A stretch of DNA of 27,822 nucleotides from JANNWF01 sp052390415 (GCA_052390415.1 JBQTGY010000036.1:1-27822), one strand, 5' to 3'; positions 16,295 through 25,102 are shown, counted from the first letter of the stretch. The notes: generated from the sequence alone by a model not told the origin. A program made the numbers and translations.

Positions 16295-19200
16295 ATGAAC
16301 GGTTTTGCCAAGCGCCGCACTTCTCCCCGGCAGATTGCTGCAACGGCGTTGCTGCTGATGACGGCCGCTGCTCAGGCCAATGTTCCGTTCAGCGAAGACT
16401 TCGACGCTGCCACCACGGCCACCTTCCGCACCACCGCCTATCGCGCGCTGCCCGCCGATCCCGCCACACCGATGTATCACGCATTGGGTGGTGCTTCTGC
16501 CATCACGATAGCCAACGGCGCGCTGAGTTTTGTCGGCGCTCGCTTCACCATCGGCAACACCCAACCGACCGTGGTCAGTACCACCACCACGGCACCGCCC
16601 GGAATCTTCAATCTGGCGCAGCAGTACACGGTGTCGTTCTGCCTGTTGGCCGCATCGGGCAGCGGCAATCTGCAGGTCTACGTCGACAACAACACGACGG
16701 GCCAGGCGAACTCGCCGTTGGGCGGCGCGTCGCGCATCTACAACGCGGCGGTCGGCACCCTGGTGGCGGGCAGCGTGATATCCATCACCTCCAGCGTGGG
16801 CACGGCCAATTCGTTCGCCTATTTGCGAACGGAAAGCAGCGCGAATGTCACCATCGACAATCTGCGCATCGACTACGGCGGCAGCGGCTCGGCCACTTGC
16901 CCGAGCAGCGGCAAGGCCGAGCTGACGCTGGACCCGCCGGCCCTGACCTGGACCGCACAAGCCGGCGGACCCAACTACACGGTCAATGTCACCGCGGTGC
17001 AGGCCAATGGCAATCCCGACACCTTCAGCGTCGCCTCCAGTGCGCCCGCCATCGCCAGCGCCAGCGCGGCTGGCAACGTCGTTACCCTGATGCCGCTAAG
17101 CGCCGGCAGCGCCAACATCACCTTCACCAGCGGCTCCGATTCGAACGTCACCCAAACGCTGGTGGCGACTGTATTGGGCGAGTCGACGACCGTGTACGAC
17201 CTCACCGGCGTCGTCGAACCGGCTGCCCTTGCGAGCAACGTGCATGCAGATACGCGACTGCGGCTGACCTTTGGATCAGCGCCCACGCTGGGCAGCGCCG
17301 GCACCGCGCGCATCTACCGCTTCAGCGACGACCTCCTGGTCGACACCCTGCCCGTGAGCGGCGACACCGATGCGCTCGGCTTTCCGGGCCAGGACCGCGT
17401 TCGCGTGGTCAATCGCTCGGCCTTCAGCGTCAACGGCAACGTGCTGACGCTGGCCCCGCACAGCCACGCGCTGGCCCACAACACCGAGTATTACCTGGTG
17501 ATCGATCAGGGCGTGGTGACGGGCACCACGCTCAACGGCACGGCGTTTGATGGCCTCGGCAAGGTAGCCGGCTGGCGCTTCACCACTGGCAGCGCGCCGA
17601 CGCCAGTCTCGCCGCTGCTGGTGGATGACACCGGTGTGGCCGACTTCCGCACCGTGCAGCGCGCCATCGACTACGCGGTGGCCAATTTCCCCTTGACCGA
17701 TGCGGTCGAGATCACCATCGGCAACGGCCATTACGACGAACTGCTGTACTTGCGCGGCAAGTCCAACCTCAGCCTGATCGGCGAAAGCCGCGACGGCGTG
17801 GTCATCAGCTATCACAACAGCGAAGCACTCAACGCGGGATCGGGCACCAGCCGTGTGCCGGGTCCGGGTGCCGTGAACGGCGGTCGTAGCGTATTCCTGA
17901 TCGAGAACGCCGATCTGCTGAGCATCGAGTCGTTGACCTTGCGCAATACCACCCTGCGCTCGGCAGCAGCGAGCCAAGCCGAAACTCTGTACTTCAACAG
18001 CAGCGACGGCAGCCACCGAATGATCGCTGACAACGCCACCTTCCGCAGTGAACAGGACACCGTGCAGCTGAAGGGTTACGCCTGGTTTTATCAATGCCTG
18101 GTCGAGGGCAATGTCGACTTCATCTGGGGCGGCAACCGGGTCAGCTTGTTTGAAGACAGCGAGATCCGCTCGGTCGGCGACACCACCAGTGCCAGCAATG
18201 GCGGTTATGTGTTGCAGGCGCGCTCGGTGGAGGCTACCGACAAGGGTTTCGTCTTTCTGAATAGTCGGCTGACGCGCGGCCCCGGACCCGGCCCACTCGC
18301 AGGCGTAGTGCCGGATGGCAGCACTTATCTCGCGCGGAGCGGCGGCAGCAGCACGTATTTCGACAATGTCGTGTTCGTCAACACGCGCATGGATGTGCAT
18401 GTCGCCAACGTGGGTTGGGCCAGCGCCGGCGTGAATGGTCAACCCGCATCGAACCCCGCTACGCCGACTGCCACCAGCGGCTGGCGGGAATTTGGCAGCA
18501 GCGACCTCGCGGGCAATCCACTGGATGTGGCCGGCCGTGTCGGCGGCTTCGCGCTCAGTGCCAACGATGTGGCTACCGAGTTTTCAACGCGTGCGCAGAT
18601 CTTTGCGGCGTATGGCGGCGGCGCTGGTTGGAATCCGCAGGGTGGCGGCAGTTCGTCCAGCTCGTCTTCAAGCTCATCCTCAAGCTCGTCCAGCTCCAGC
18701 AGTTCGTCGAGCAGTTCCGAACCGCCGGTGGGTCCGCTGCCGTTTGCCGAAGACTTCGATACTGCGACCACGGCAACGTTTCGAACCATCGACTACCGCG
18801 CCTTGCCAAACGATCCGACCACACCGATGTACTTCGCCACCGGCAGCGGCAGTGCGATGCAGATCATCGACGGCGCGCTGAATTTTCCCGGTGCACGCTT
18901 CACCATCGGCAACACTCAACCCAGCGTCGTCAGCACGACAACGACGGCACCGCCTGGCATCTTCGATCTTGCCCAGACCTATACCGTTTCGTTCTGCGTG
19001 CGCGCTGCATCGGGCACGGGAAACCTGCAGATCTACGTCAACAACAACACCACCGGATCGGCCAACTCACCACTGGGCAGCGCCTCGCGAATCCTGCAAA
19101 GCGCGGTGACCAGTCTGGTGCCTGGCGAAGTGGTCTCGGTCACCTCGAACGTCGGCACCGCCACGTCCTTTCTGCAATTGCGTACCGAAAGCACGGGTAA

Positions 19201-22200
19201 CGTCACCATCGATAATCTGCGCATCGATGCCGGATCGATGGCCAGTGCGACCTGTGCGGCGAGCAGTTCCAGCTCAAGTTCCAGTTCCAGTTCCAGTTCC
19301 AGTTCAAGCAGTTCTTCCAGCAGTTCGTCGTCGAGTTCCACAGGTCCGGGCACCTTGAGCTGCCCGGCGGCCAATACCGTTCCCGGGTTTGCACGTCTCG
19401 GTAACGGCACCACGGGTGGTCAAGGTGGCGATGAAGTGGTGGTCACCACTGGCGTTGAATTGGTGGCGGCGCTTGCCGGTCAGGTCGGCAATCCCACACC
19501 GCTGACCATCTGGGTGGATGGCGTCATCACTCCCGCCAACAGCGGCGGCGTCAACAAATTCGATGTCAAGGACATGAACAACGTGTCCATCATCGGCAAG
19601 GCGGGTGGCAACGCGCTGTTTGACGGCATCGGCATCAAGATCTGGCGTGCCAACAACATCATCGTGCGCAACATCACGATGCGTTTCGTCAACATCGGCG
19701 ACAAGGATCAGATCAGTCTGGAAGGCCCGGCCAGCAACATCTGGATCGACCACAACGAGTTCTACAACTCGCTGCTGGTGGATCAGGATTTCTACGACGA
19801 ACTGGTCAGCGGCAAAGGCGCGGTCGACAACGTCACCCTGTCCTACAACTACATGCACGACAGCTGGAAGACCTCGTTGTGGGGTTCCAGCGACGGCGAC
19901 AGCAGCCACCGACGGATCAGCTTCGTCGGCATCCGCTGGGAAAGCGTGAAATCACGGCTGCCGCTGTTTCGCTTCGGCGAAGGCCACGTGCTGAACAACT
20001 ACTACAACAATGTCGAACTCACCGCGGTCAACTCGCGCATGGGCGCGAAGATTCGCATCGACGGCAGCCACTTCGAAAACGCGGTCAACCCGGTGATCTC
20101 GCAGGACAGCACCCAGATCGGGTTTTGGGATACCAATCAGGACAACGTGTTCCAGAACATCACCTGGACGCCGCTGCCCACGCCCAACTGCACCAACAAC
20201 CCCTGCGCCTGGGGCAATACCCCCGGCACCACTCAGAACGGTGGCCAGATCGCCTCCACCGTCAGCTACACGCCGCCTTACGACTACGTTGCGCTGCCCG
20301 GTGCCGATACCAAGGCATTCGTGATCGCCAATGCCGGCGTGGATCGCATCAACGACTGTCTGGATGACCCGATCGACGGCGGTGGTGGCTCCTCGTCCAG
20401 CTCTTCGTCGAGTTCGTCATCAAGTTCGTCATCAAGTTCATCCAGCTCGAGCAGCGTGCCACCCCGCGCAGACGAGATATTTTTCGATGGCTTCGAGGAG
20501 TTGCCGAGCAACCTGCCCTTTGTCGAGAACTTCGACGCGGCCACCACCGCCACATTCCGCACTGCCGCCTATCGCGCGCTGCCACCACCGAATGAAACCG
20601 TGCCGATGTTCTTCGCGACTGGCGGCGGTTCGAGCATCACCATCGTCGATGGCCAGCTGTCCTTGCCGGCGGCGCGCTTCACCATCGGCAACACGGTGCC
20701 GGCGACCAATACCACCACCGCCGACAGCCCGTTCACCGGCATCTTCGACTTGAGTCAGACCTATACGGTGTCGTTCTGCGTGCGTGGCAGCAGCAACAAC
20801 GAACGCCTGTTCATCGCCTACGTCGACAGCAATCAATCCAACTCGCAAGCCACTTCATCACCCCACGGCGCGGCGGCCAAGATTCACGACGCGCCAACCA
20901 GCGCGCTGGTTCCCGGCACGGTGCATGCCTTCAGTTCCAGCGTGGGGTCGCCCACCTCGTTCCTGCAGTTGCGCACGGAGAGCACCGGTAGCGTCATGTT
21001 GGACAACCTGACCATCGCACGCGGCGATCTGGCTACCGCGCAGTTGGCAACCTGCGAAACCGTTGGGTCGAGTTCCAGCAGCTCAAGCTCCAGCAGTTCC
21101 AGTTCAAGCAGCTCCAGTTCCAGCAGCTCCAGCTCCAGCAGTTCCTCGTCCAGCAGTTCCAGCGTGGGTGGCACGCCCATCGATGCGGCCTTGTTGCCGG
21201 TGGGCAATGTGCTGCCGGCCAGCATGGGTGTGCGCACGTATGCCGCACCCATCGACAACCTGGGTTTTGTCGCCGCGCCGCCGACTCCCGTGCATGTGAA
21301 CCACTATCAGAACCTGCCCACCGATCCCACTTCGGGCGTGTTGACGTTTGAACGTCAGACCGCGCCCGCCCTGGGTTGGGGCTCGTGGTCGGAGTATGGG
21401 CCGGCCCACATCACCGGCGGCTCGTCGGCGGCCGCGAATCGTGTGTACACCGTCTACACCAAGGAGCAGCTGATCGCAGCGCTGACCGAGGCCGGCAATC
21501 AGCCCAAGATCGTGCGCGTGGTGGGTGTGATCGATTTCCGCTTCACTGATGGCGTGTATCAGGAATACACCAGCCTCAACGATCAGAAGAGCGGCGGCAT
21601 CCTGTTCATTCCATCCAACACCACCTTGGTGGGCATCAACGATGCACAAGGCAACCCGGCCCGTTTTGCCGGCACCGAGATCGCGATCGGCCGCGAGTTT
21701 TCGCCGCCACATCCACACTCGCCAGCGGTGCCGGAACCGAAGTCAAACTACGAGGCCTGGGTGAACAACGGCGGCAACCCGGAGGAATACCCCGGCTGGA
21801 CGCGCAACGTCATCATCCGCAACCTCGCCATCGAAACACCGTGGGACGTCAATCCTGGCTCGGCTGACTCGGAGTTCGACGGCATGGTGCTGGCCTGGGC
21901 GCAGCAGGTCTGGATCGATCACGTCAGCATCGGACCGGGCCAATATGACGGCGTCTACACCGCCACCCGCCGCGATGGCGCGCTCGATGTGGTGCGCGCT
22001 TCCAATTACGTCACCATTTCCAATAGCCGCTTCGAGACCAGCGACAAGACGAATCTGCTTGGCAACGGCGACAGCGGCCGGCGCTGGAGCGACGAAGGGC
22101 GGATCAAGGTCACCATGACCGGCAACCACTGGTTCTACAACCAGGCCCGCATGCCGCGGGTGCGCTACGGCAAGGTGCACCTGTACAACAATTTCTTCGA

Positions 22201-22567
22201 GGGCAGCATTGCTTCGGTGCCCAATCGCAAGTGGGGCAGCGGCATGGCGGTGGGGTACGAGGGCGACCTGCTGGCCGAGAGCAATTTCTTCCACGTGCTG
22301 GGCGTGAAGATCAATTCCAGCAACGAGATCTGCGGCAAGCTGGTCACCCACCACGGCAGCGGCAGCGGCTTCCACGGCGCGGGACTGTTCTTCCAGAGCG
22401 ATCACGTCTCGGCGCTGACGCCGGTGCAGGTCGACGCCTTGCTTGCTGGTTGCGGCGGTTTGCCGGTCAGCAACTGGTTACCGCCTTACGCCTATGCTCC
22501 GGTGGGTTTTGCGCCGGAATTGGGGACGACGCTGCCTGGCAATGTTGGCGCGGGCCGGCTGCCGTAG
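16295..22567 (+). CDS. Exported tri-catalytic pectinase: pectin methylesterase + two PL1 pectate lyases with poly-Ser linkers
   Basis: A 2090-residue protein from the ATG at 16295, with AAGGA 7 bp upstream and a signal peptide ending near AQA28. Order: module M1 (29-203); an Ig-like stretch (about 206-295); a Big_5-like domain (about 299-438); a CE8 pectin methylesterase (about 440-782) with QAETL (Gln561), QDT (Asp588), GNVDFIWGG (Asp608) and LARSG (Arg681); serine linker 1; M2 (about 812-988); serine linker 2; PL1 lyase a (about 1018-1361) with WIDHN and RLPLFRFG (Arg1221); serine linker 3; a DEIFFDGFE motif; M3 (about 1407-1589); serine linker 4; PL1 lyase b (1624-2090) with WIDH, DGALD (1894-1898) and RMPRVRYG (Arg1952). 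The esterase removes methyl groups and the lyases cut the freed polygalacturonate by calcium-dependent beta-elimination outside the cell. The order of action within one chain is inference. Confidence 0.92.
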   Translation: MNGFAKRRTSPRQIAATALLLMTAAAQANVPFSEDFDAATTATFRTTAYRALPADPATPMYHALGGASAITIANGALSFVGARFTIGNTQPTVVSTTTTAPPGIFNLAQQYTVSFCLLAASGSGNLQVYVDNNTTGQANSPLGGASRIYNAAVGTLVAGSVISITSSVGTANSFAYLRTESSANVTIDNLRIDYGGSGSATCPSSGKAELTLDPPALTWTAQAGGPNYTVNVTAVQANGNPDTFSVASSAPAIASASAAGNVVTLMPLSAGSANITFTSGSDSNVTQTLVATVLGESTTVYDLTGVVEPAALASNVHADTRLRLTFGSAPTLGSAGTARIYRFSDDLLVDTLPVSGDTDALGFPGQDRVRVVNRSAFSVNGNVLTLAPHSHALAHNTEYYLVIDQGVVTGTTLNGTAFDGLGKVAGWRFTTGSAPTPVSPLLVDDTGVADFRTVQRAIDYAVANFPLTDAVEITIGNGHYDELLYLRGKSNLSLIGESRDGVVISYHNSEALNAGSGTSRVPGPGAVNGGRSVFLIENADLLSIESLTLRNTTLRSAAASQAETLYFNSSDGSHRMIADNATFRSEQDTVQLKGYAWFYQCLVEGNVDFIWGGNRVSLFEDSEIRSVGDTTSASNGGYVLQARSVEATDKGFVFLNSRLTRGPGPGPLAGVVPDGSTYLARSGGSSTYFDNVVFVNTRMDVHVANVGWASAGVNGQPASNPATPTATSGWREFGSSDLAGNPLDVAGRVGGFALSANDVATEFSTRAQIFAAYGGGAGWNPQGGGSSSSSSSSSSSSSSSSSSSSSSSEPPVGPLPFAEDFDTATTATFRTIDYRALPNDPTTPMYFATGSGSAMQIIDGALNFPGARFTIGNTQPSVVSTTTTAPPGIFDLAQTYTVSFCVRAASGTGNLQIYVNNNTTGSANSPLGSASRILQSAVTSLVPGEVVSVTSNVGTATSFLQLRTESTGNVTIDNLRIDAGSMASATCAASSSSSSSSSSSSSSSSSSSSSSSSSSTGPGTLSCPAANTVPGFARLGNGTTGGQGGDEVVVTTGVELVAALAGQVGNPTPLTIWVDGVITPANSGGVNKFDVKDMNNVSIIGKAGGNALFDGIGIKIWRANNIIVRNITMRFVNIGDKDQISLEGPASNIWIDHNEFYNSLLVDQDFYDELVSGKGAVDNVTLSYNYMHDSWKTSLWGSSDGDSSHRRISFVGIRWESVKSRLPLFRFGEGHVLNNYYNNVELTAVNSRMGAKIRIDGSHFENAVNPVISQDSTQIGFWDTNQDNVFQNITWTPLPTPNCTNNPCAWGNTPGTTQNGGQIASTVSYTPPYDYVALPGADTKAFVIANAGVDRINDCLDDPIDGGGGSSSSSSSSSSSSSSSSSSSSSSVPPRADEIFFDGFEELPSNLPFVENFDAATTATFRTAAYRALPPPNETVPMFFATGGGSSITIVDGQLSLPAARFTIGNTVPATNTTTADSPFTGIFDLSQTYTVSFCVRGSSNNERLFIAYVDSNQSNSQATSSPHGAAAKIHDAPTSALVPGTVHAFSSSVGSPTSFLQLRTESTGSVMLDNLTIARGDLATAQLATCETVGSSSSSSSSSSSSSSSSSSSSSSSSSSSSSSSSVGGTPIDAALLPVGNVLPASMGVRTYAAPIDNLGFVAAPPTPVHVNHYQNLPTDPTSGVLTFERQTAPALGWGSWSEYGPAHITGGSSAAANRVYTVYTKEQLIAALTEAGNQPKIVRVVGVIDFRFTDGVYQEYTSLNDQKSGGILFIPSNTTLVGINDAQGNPARFAGTEIAIGREFSPPHPHSPAVPEPKSNYEAWVNNGGNPEEYPGWTRNVIIRNLAIETPWDVNPGSADSEFDGMVLAWAQQVWIDHVSIGPGQYDGVYTATRRDGALDVVRASNYVTISNSRFETSDKTNLLGNGDSGRRWSDEGRIKVTMTGNHWFYNQARMPRVRYGKVHLYNNFFEGSIASVPNRKWGSGMAVGYEGDLLAESNFFHVLGVKINSSNEICGKLVTHHGSGSGFHGAGLFFQSDHVSALTPVQVDALLAGCGGLPVSNWLPPYAYAPVGFAPELGTTLPGNVGAGRLP
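16379..16905 (+). repeat. Uncharacterised module M1 (first of three)
   Basis: About 175 residues at the mature N-terminus, opening VPFSEDFDAATTATFRT and closing VTIDNLRIDYG...SATC. It shares with the other two copies ARFTIGNT, YTVSFC, a Ser-Val-Gly-Thr strand and LRTES, plus two Cys that could pair. The look is a jelly-roll beta-sandwich. No family name was recognised. Confidence 0.8.
18650..18718 (+). repeat. Poly-serine linker 1 (23 Ser)
   Basis: It joins the methylesterase to module M2. All six serine codons are used in mixed order, so the run is kept at protein level and is not a simple triplet expansion. Confidence 0.95.
18728..19255 (+). repeat. Uncharacterised module M2 (second of three)
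   Basis: It opens LPFAEDFDTATTATFRT and closes TIDNLRIDAG...SATC. It is the copy most like M1 in protein sequence, but many synonymous positions differ, so the duplication is not recent. It precedes pectate lyase a. Confidence 0.8.
19262..19339 (+). repeat. Poly-serine linker 2 (26 Ser) with an AGTTCC microsatellite
   Basis: It joins M2 to pectate lyase a. The hexamer AGTTCC is repeated four times in a row within it, a slippage-prone tract that would change linker length in steps of two serines without a frameshift. Confidence 0.95.
20390..20455 (+). repeat. Poly-serine linker 3 (22 Ser)
   Basis: It follows pectate lyase a and a Gly4 turn. It is directly followed by VPPRADEIFFDGFE before module M3. 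Confidence 0.95.
20512..21055 (+). repeat. Uncharacterised module M3 (third of three)
   Basis: It opens LPFVENFDAATTATFRT and ends before QLATC. It is slightly longer and more divergent, with insertions near the STTTTAPPG-equivalent and NNTTG-equivalent loops. It precedes pectate lyase b. Confidence 0.78.
21068..21163 (+). repeat. Poly-serine linker 4 (32 Ser)
   Basis: The longest of the four, between M3 and pectate lyase b. It is rich in AGC/TCC pairs with occasional TCA and TCG. Confidence 0.95.
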
Positions 22568-22720
22568 CGCAGGCGTTTCGAGACGATCACCTGCCCGTTC
22601 ACGCGGCCCTGTTCGATCACTCCGCCCCCTCCTGGCGTGGTCGGACGGGTAGCCGCTTCCATCGATTCCGCCTGCGGGTGACCTACACTTCGGCCTCACT
22701 CTGGGAGGAGCGACTGCATC

Positions 22721-23842
22721 ATGAAGCGACGTGAACTGCTTGGAGGCGCCGGTCTGGCCGCCTTGGCGGGAAGTTTGGCCGCCTGCGGCCGAGGGCCGGC
22801 CGAGGTCTGCAGCGAGGGCACGACCGACACCGAAGTCCGGAATTGGAAAATGGTCACCACTTGGCCGACCAACTTTCCCGGCCTCGGCAGTGGTGCGGCG
22901 CAACTGGCCGCGCTGATCACCCGCGCCAGCGGCGGCCGCATCGTGGTCAAGGTGTATGCCGGTGGGGAACTGGTGCCACCGTTTGAAGTGTTCGATGCGG
23001 TCAGTCGCGGCACCGCCGAACTGGGCCATTCGGGCTCGTATTATTGGAAAGGCAAGGCCGAAGCGGCACCGTTTTTCTGTGCGATTCCGTTCGGCATGAA
23101 TGCGCAGGAAATGAACGGCTGGCTGTATAGCGGAGGTGGCCTGGATCTGTGGCGTGAGTTGTACGAGCCCTTCAACCTGGTGCCGTTTCCGGCGGGCAAC
23201 ACCGGCGTGCAAACGGCCGGTTGGTTCAACCGCGAGATCAATCAGGTCGAAGATTTTGCCGGCCTGAAAATGCGCATTCCCGGTCTTGGCGGTGACGTCA
23301 TTGCCAAACTCGGCGGCACACCCGTGAACCTGCCCGGCGCAGAATTGTTCAGCGCGCTGCAAAACGGCACGCTGGATGCCACCGAGTGGGTCGGCCCCTA
23401 CAACGACCTGGCTTTCGGCCTGCATCGCGTCGGCAAATTTTGTTATTACCCCGGCTGGCATGAGCCCGGCCCGACGCTGGAATGCATGGTCAACAAGACC
23501 GCGTTCGATGGCTTGCCGGATGATCTGAAGGCCATCATCGAAACCTGTTGCCGCACTACCAATGACGCCATGCTGGCCGAGTACACCGCGCGCAATCAGC
23601 AGGCGCTCGAACAACTGGTCAACGAACACAAGGTCGATTTCCGGCCGCTGCCCAAACCAGTGCTGAATGCGTTGCGCGAAGCAAGCACCGCGGTGATGGA
23701 AGAAATTGCCGCGCGCGATCCGTTCGCCAAACGTGTGTACGAGTCTTACCGGGCTTTCCAGGCCCAGGCCATGGCCTGGCATCGTGTTTCTGAGATGGCT
23801 TATTACATTCAGCGCGACGCGGCGGCGATCAATCCCGATTGA
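22721..23842 (+). CDS. dctP: TRAP transporter substrate-binding lipoprotein, TakP-like
   Basis: A 373-residue binding protein of a tripartite ATP-independent (TRAP) transporter. The N-terminus has a twin-arginine-like MKRRELLGG and the lipobox LAAC (Cys22), so it may be a Tat-exported lipoprotein. GGGAGGAG ten bases upstream is a strong ribosome binding site. The TakP-like branch is indicated by NTGVQTAGWF (Gln164), GLKMRIPG (Arg185), TEWVGPYND (Glu222-Trp223) and YYPGWHEPG, residues that in that branch form the carboxylate and metal site. The likely ligands are 2-oxo- or 2-hydroxy-monocarboxylates. Its membrane partners are probably the dctQ/dctM genes about 1.5 kb away on the other strand, since no other TRAP genes are near. 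Confidence 0.88.
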   Translation: MKRRELLGGAGLAALAGSLAACGRGPAEVCSEGTTDTEVRNWKMVTTWPTNFPGLGSGAAQLAALITRASGGRIVVKVYAGGELVPPFEVFDAVSRGTAELGHSGSYYWKGKAEAAPFFCAIPFGMNAQEMNGWLYSGGGLDLWRELYEPFNLVPFPAGNTGVQTAGWFNREINQVEDFAGLKMRIPGLGGDVIAKLGGTPVNLPGAELFSALQNGTLDATEWVGPYNDLAFGLHRVGKFCYYPGWHEPGPTLECMVNKTAFDGLPDDLKAIIETCCRTTNDAMLAEYTARNQQALEQLVNEHKVDFRPLPKPVLNALREASTAVMEEIAARDPFAKRVYESYRAFQAQAMAWHRVSEMAYYIQRDAAAINPD

Positions 23843-23856
23843 CGGCGCTTGCGCCG
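23843..23856 (+). terminator. Hairpin directly after the dctP stop codon
   Basis: CGGCGC-TT-GCGCCG is a perfect palindrome starting at the base after TGA. No T-run follows, so full termination is doubtful and the diguanylate cyclase gene 100 bp downstream may be partly co-transcribed. Confidence 0.35.
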
Positions 23857-23944
23857 AGGCGGGCTGCTAAGCTCGACGGGCATGCCCGCACGGTGCTGAA
23901 CGCGCGTCCCGGCGCACCGCGCACCAACCGGGAGACCCTGCGTC

Positions 23945-25102
23945 GTGGATCCGCTGACCGCGTTTCTGATTGCCACCATGATGATGCTGCTGAATGGCGG
24001 CGTACTCGGACTGGTGCACTCGGGCCTGCCCGCGGACTTGCGCCCCAGCGCCTTCAGTTGGCGCGTCGGCACCTTGTTGATGGCCGCCGGTTGCGTTTTG
24101 CTGGTGGTGCAGGCGCAGTTGCCAGCGCTGTTCGTGCTGCCCTTGGCCAACGGTCTGTTATTGCTCGGGATCTCGGGCTATTGGCGGGCAATGCGCCAGT
24201 TCTATGGCATCCCCGACCGCTGGCTGTTGCTGTTGCCGACCGTGCTCGGTGTGATCAGCATCGCGTGGTTTACCGCAGTGGTGCCGAGCCTGGTTGCGCG
24301 CGTCGTCGCGATGTCAGTCATCTGGGCCGGCTTGATGTTCGCCTGCATTCACTCGATGCGCATGCACACGCCTCGCGAGGACAGCGTCAGCCGGCGTGTG
24401 CTGATCGCGATCCTGTTGCTGGTCGTGGTTTTCATGCTGCTGCGGGCGGTGTATTTCCTCTTCAACATGAGCGCCGACGGCACGGTGATCGACAGCCATC
24501 ACTGGATCAACCTGATCACGCCAATGGTGGCCGCGGTGCTGCCGGTGATCGGTACCACGGCATTTCTGTTGATGTGTTCCGAGCGCATTCGCCGGCAGTG
24601 GGAAATGGCTGCCTCCACCGACTATCTCACCGGCCTGCCCAATCGACGCACCTTGGCCGCAAGCGGCGAAAGGCTGCTGCAAATGTCACGCTCCGAAGGC
24701 GCGAGGCTGGCCGTGTGCGTCATCGATATCGATCACTTCAAGTCGATCAATGACCGCTTTGGCCATGACGTCGGCGATCAGGCGCTGCGCTTTGTCGCCT
24801 CGCGCATCAGCGCCGCCTGCAGCGACGGCGACATGCCTGCCCGCCAAGGCGGGGAGGAGTTTGCGGTGCTGCTGGAGCGGGCCGATGGCGAACAAGCCTT
24901 GGCCGCCGCCGAGCGTATCCGTGGCTCGATCGCTGGGGCTCCTTTTTTTGTGTCGGGCAATCCACTGACCATCACCGCGTCGCTGGGCGTTGCGGTATTC
25001 GGACGCAACGACCACTTGCTTGACGACGGCCTGCGCCGCGCCGACGAGGCCCTGTATCTGTCGAAGTCGAACGGCCGCAATCGCAGCACCCTGGCGGCCT
25101 GA
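23945..25102 (+). CDS. Seven-helix membrane diguanylate cyclase (GGDEF)
   Basis: A 385-residue protein with a GTG start at 23945, preceded by GGGAG. The N-terminal 220 residues form about seven transmembrane helices with short loops, an integral membrane sensor of unassigned type. The GGDEF domain begins at DYLTGLPNRR and continues with VIDIDHFKSINDRFGHDVGDQAL. The signature GGEEF (302-306) and SLGVA follow, so synthesis of cyclic di-GMP from GTP is expected. The inhibitory RxxD site that normally sits five residues before GGEEF reads SDGD here, so product inhibition through that site is probably lost. It runs in the same direction as dctP, about 100 bp after it. A link to the sensed or imported solute is possible but unproven. 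Confidence 0.93.
   Translation: MDPLTAFLIATMMMLLNGGVLGLVHSGLPADLRPSAFSWRVGTLLMAAGCVLLVVQAQLPALFVLPLANGLLLLGISGYWRAMRQFYGIPDRWLLLLPTVLGVISIAWFTAVVPSLVARVVAMSVIWAGLMFACIHSMRMHTPREDSVSRRVLIAILLLVVVFMLLRAVYFLFNMSADGTVIDSHHWINLITPMVAAVLPVIGTTAFLLMCSERIRRQWEMAASTDYLTGLPNRRTLAASGERLLQMSRSEGARLAVCVIDIDHFKSINDRFGHDVGDQALRFVASRISAACSDGDMPARQGGEEFAVLLERADGEQALAAAERIRGSIAGAPFFVSGNPLTITASLGVAVFGRNDHLLDDGLRRADEALYLSKSNGRNRSTLAA

Noticed and set aside
24943..24949. Seven-T tract inside the GGDEF domain as a phase-variable switch
   Set aside because: Seven bases is short for frequent slippage, and the frame is intact; there is no other sign of switching.
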